Source of the DNA: CAYNEI01 sp964396185
GTDB lineage: Archaea > Thermoplasmatota > SW-10-69-26
NCBI GenBank assembly: GCA_964396185.1
Contig: CAYNEI010000064.1
Span: forward strand, 1-12,942
Direction: 5' to 3'
Length of the DNA stretch: 12,942 nucleotides
The notes beneath the pieces were generated by a model. The model searched no databases and was not told where the DNA came from. It worked only from the letters and a program-made list of their open reading frames with translations. Position numbers and translations under genes: made by a program. Below, in pieces: positions 10,657 through 12,942 of this stretch; within the stretch, counting starts at the first letter, position 1; each line of letters starts with the position of its first letter.

Positions 10657-12942
10657 TCAGTTCTCCTTGAGCATCCGGCGCAGGACCGTGTGCAGCACGC
10701 CGCCGTTGTTGACGTACTGGACGGCCACCTCGGTGTTGGCCTGGGCCTCCACCTCGAAGCTGATCTCGGTGCCGTCGTCCTTGACGGCCGTGACAGCTAG
10801 GACCTTCTTGGGCTCCAGAGGCTCGTCGAGGCCCTCGATGCGGTAAACCTCGGTGCCATCCAAGCCCAGGCTCTCGGCCGAGTCGTCGCCTGTGAACTTG
10901 AGTGGGAGCACGCCCATGCCGATGAGGTTCTCGCGGAAGATGCGCTCGTAGCTTTCAGCGATGGTCGCGCGTACGCCGAGCAGGTCCACGCCCTTGGCCG
11001 CCCAGTCCCGGCTCGAGCCGGTGCCCAGCTCCTTGCCGGCGATGAGCAGCAGCGGCGTGTCGTCCTCTTGGTAGCGCATGGCGGCATCGAACATGGTCAT
11101 GCCCTCCCCGGACGGGTGGTAGACGGTGAAGCCGCCCTCGACGTCGTCGAGGAGCTCGTTCTGGATGCGCACGTTGGCCAGCGTGCCGCGCATCATGACC
11201 TCGTGGTTGCCCCGGCGGCTGCCGTACGTGTTGAAGTCCTTGGGCTCGACGCCGTGCTCCATGAGCCACTGCCCGGCGGGTAGATCGGGTCCGAAGGCCC
11301 CGGCCGGGCTGATGTGGTCCGTGGTAACCGTGTCCCCGAAGAGGCCGAGCACGCGCGCGCCTTCGACGGGCTCCACGCCAGGCACCTCGACCGGGAAGTC
11401 CTTGAAGAACGGGGGCTCCCGGATGTACGTCGACTCGGGGTCCCAGTCGTAGACCGCGCCGGTGGGGGCCTCGAGGGCATCCCACTGCTCGTCGCCCTCG
11501 AAGACCTCGGCGTACTTGCGCTTGAACATGCCCGCGTCCAGGCTGTGGTGGATGACCTCCTGGATCTCCTCGGTGCTGGGCCAGATGTCCTCGAGCATGA
11601 CCGGCTCCCCATCGGCATCGGTGCCGAGGGGCTCCTGGGTGAGGTCGATGTCCATGCGGCCTGCCAGACCGTAGGCCACGACCAGCGGCGGGCTTGCAAG
11701 GTAGTTGGCTCGGATCTCGGGGTGGATGCGTGCCTCGAAGTTGCGGTTGCCGGAGAGCACGCTGCACGTCCACAGCCCGTTCTCCTCGATGGCTTCCTCG
11801 ATGGCTGGGTGCAGGGGCCCGGAGTTGCCGATGCACGTGGTGCAGCCGTACCCGACGGTGTGGTAGCCCAGCTTGTTGAGGTAGCTCTGGAGCCCGCTCT
11901 TCTCGAGGTACTCCGTCACGACCTTGCTGCCAGGCGCCAGGCTGGTCTTGACGTAGGCAGGGACCTGGAGACCTTTCTCCACGGCGTTGCGGGCCAAGAG
12001 GCCGGCGGCCACCATGACGCTGGGGTTGCTCGTGTTCGTGCAGCTCGTGATCGCGCTCACGACCACGCTGCCGTGGGTGAGCTCGAACTCATCCCCGTTC
12101 TCGTCCGTGACCCGGGCGCGCTTGGTGAGATCGCCGAGGTCCGGGTTGCCGTGCTCGTCCGGGGCCTCGCCGGGCATGAGCTCATCGGGGCGGCCCCCCT
12201 CGCCAAGCCAGCGCTCCACCTCCGGCTCGAGCTCGTCGTCGCCGTTGTGGTCGTGGAACTCGCGGTGGATGAGCTCGCGGAAGTGGCGCTTCATGCGCTT
12301 CATGGCGACCCGGTCCTGGGGGCGCTTGGGGCCAGCCAGGGAGGCCTCGACCCCGGCCAGATCCACCTCGACCACGGCGGTGTACTCCGGCTCTTGGTCG
12401 CCGTAGAGGCCCTGGTGCTCGAGGTAGGCCTTCACCAGCGCGATCTGCTCGTCGGGCCGGCCCGTGAGCTTGAGGTATTCGATGGTGGCCTCGTCGACGG
12501 GGAAGAAGCTGATGGTGGAGCCCTGCTCGGGAGCCATGTTGGCGATGGTGGCCCGGTCGGCCACCGTGAGGGTGCGAAGTCCAGGGCCGTAGAACTCGAC
12601 GAACTTGTCCACGACGCCGACCTCGCGCAGATCTTCTGTGATGTGGAGCACGAGGTCCGTGGCGGTGGCCCCCTCGGGCAGCTCGTTGAGAAGCCGCACG
12701 CCGATGACCTCAGGCAGCTTCATCGTGATGGGCTGGCCGAGCATGGCGGCCTCGGCCTCGATGCCACCCACGCCCCAGCCGACCACACCGATGCCCCCGA
12801 TCATGGGGGTGTGGCTATCTGTGCCCACAAGCGTGTCGGGGAAGGCCCACCGCTCGCCTCGGAACTCCCGGCCGTGGACGACCTGGCCGAGGTACTCGAG
12901 GTTGACCTGGTGGACGATCCCGATGCCAGGTGGGACCACCCG
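10657..12942 (-). CDS. acnA: Aconitate hydratase, AcnA type (5' end outside window)
   Basis: This is the C-terminal ~760 residues of a cytoplasmic 4Fe-4S aconitase, which interconverts citrate and isocitrate in the TCA cycle. The frame is open to the window edge, so about 130-150 N-terminal residues of the usual ~900 are missing. Counting from the first GTG codon in view (12939): VVPPGIGIVHQVNLEYL at the edge, VGTDSHTPMIGG, GPKRPQDRV, the first cluster cysteine in AITSCTNTSNPSVM (Cys300), the other two in YGCTTCIGNSGPL (Cys366, Cys369), SGNRNFEARIHP, TTDHISPAG, YGSRRGNHEVMMRG and GTGSSRDWAAKG (substrate-binding Ser/Arg). All three Fe-S ligands are present, so it should be active. A strongly acidic stretch (about 229-285) lies between the GPKRPQDRV block and the first cluster motif, somewhat longer than I expect for the family. 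The gene converges on the 118-residue membrane protein gene. No terminator is evident. Confidence 0.96.
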   Translation of the reverse strand, partial: RVVPPGIGIVHQVNLEYLGQVVHGREFRGERWAFPDTLVGTDSHTPMIGGIGVVGWGVGGIEAEAAMLGQPITMKLPEVIGVRLLNELPEGATATDLVLHITEDLREVGVVDKFVEFYGPGLRTLTVADRATIANMAPEQGSTISFFPVDEATIEYLKLTGRPDEQIALVKAYLEHQGLYGDQEPEYTAVVEVDLAGVEASLAGPKRPQDRVAMKRMKRHFRELIHREFHDHNGDDELEPEVERWLGEGGRPDELMPGEAPDEHGNPDLGDLTKRARVTDENGDEFELTHGSVVVSAITSCTNTSNPSVMVAAGLLARNAVEKGLQVPAYVKTSLAPGSKVVTEYLEKSGLQSYLNKLGYHTVGYGCTTCIGNSGPLHPAIEEAIEENGLWTCSVLSGNRNFEARIHPEIRANYLASPPLVVAYGLAGRMDIDLTQEPLGTDADGEPVMLEDIWPSTEEIQEVIHHSLDAGMFKRKYAEVFEGDEQWDALEAPTGAVYDWDPESTYIREPPFFKDFPVEVPGVEPVEGARVLGLFGDTVTTDHISPAGAFGPDLPAGQWLMEHGVEPKDFNTYGSRRGNHEVMMRGTLANVRIQNELLDDVEGGFTVYHPSGEGMTMFDAAMRYQEDDTPLLLIAGKELGTGSSRDWAAKGVDLLGVRATIAESYERIFRENLIGMGVLPLKFTGDDSAESLGLDGTEVYRIEGLDEPLEPKKVLAVTAVKDDGTEISFEVEAQANTEVAVQYVNNGGVLHTVLRRMLKEN

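Noticed and set aside
1..12942. CRISPR array, insertion sequence or integrated element
   Set aside because: I found no regularly spaced repeats, transposase or integrase motifs, or terminal inverted repeats with target duplications; base use looks even across the window.

Overview
The window looks like chromosomal DNA of a GC-rich archaeon (about two thirds G+C by eye). The archaeal call rests on the promoters: seven of the eight genes that appear to be first in their transcripts have an AT-rich TATA-like hexamer centred about 26-32 nt upstream of the start codon, which leaves little or no leader. The two internal operon genes instead have a Shine-Dalgarno sequence. Winged-helix regulators, an FHA-winged-helix protein, several small multi-span membrane proteins and an AcnA-type aconitase also fit. 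A Thermoplasmatota-like euryarchaeon is my best guess; the sequence alone does not settle it.

Left part (61-2892): an exported lipoprotein hydrolase of the CocE/X-Pro peptidase class (minus strand) diverges from a CatE-like two-domain VOC (glyoxalase/extradiol dioxygenase) protein. Left-centre (2940-6426): an ArsR-like winged helix fused to an FHA domain is convergent with a large Hanks-type Ser/Thr kinase that carries about eleven membrane spans at its N terminus. Together they look like a membrane-to-DNA phospho-signalling pair. A 73-residue exported or membrane microprotein lies upstream of the kinase on the same strand.

Centre (6672-7512): a two-gene operon of a three-span membrane protein and a tandem winged-helix regulator, preceded by an inverted repeat next to its TATA box. 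Next (7577-9984) is a likely copper operon: an exported coiled-coil surface protein, then a CopC-CopD fusion with an extra C-terminal beta domain. Both predicted mature proteins begin with histidine. Its promoter has an inverted repeat lying over the TATA box.

Right part (9985-12942): a 279-nt intergenic region with its own TATA-like promoter and several inverted repeats, which may encode a structured RNA or a leader; then a small three-span membrane protein, and convergent to it an aconitase gene whose 5' end lies outside the window.

The most interesting material is the kinase/FHA-winged-helix pair, the histidine-first copper operon with its operator-like repeat, and the structured region at 10020-10260.
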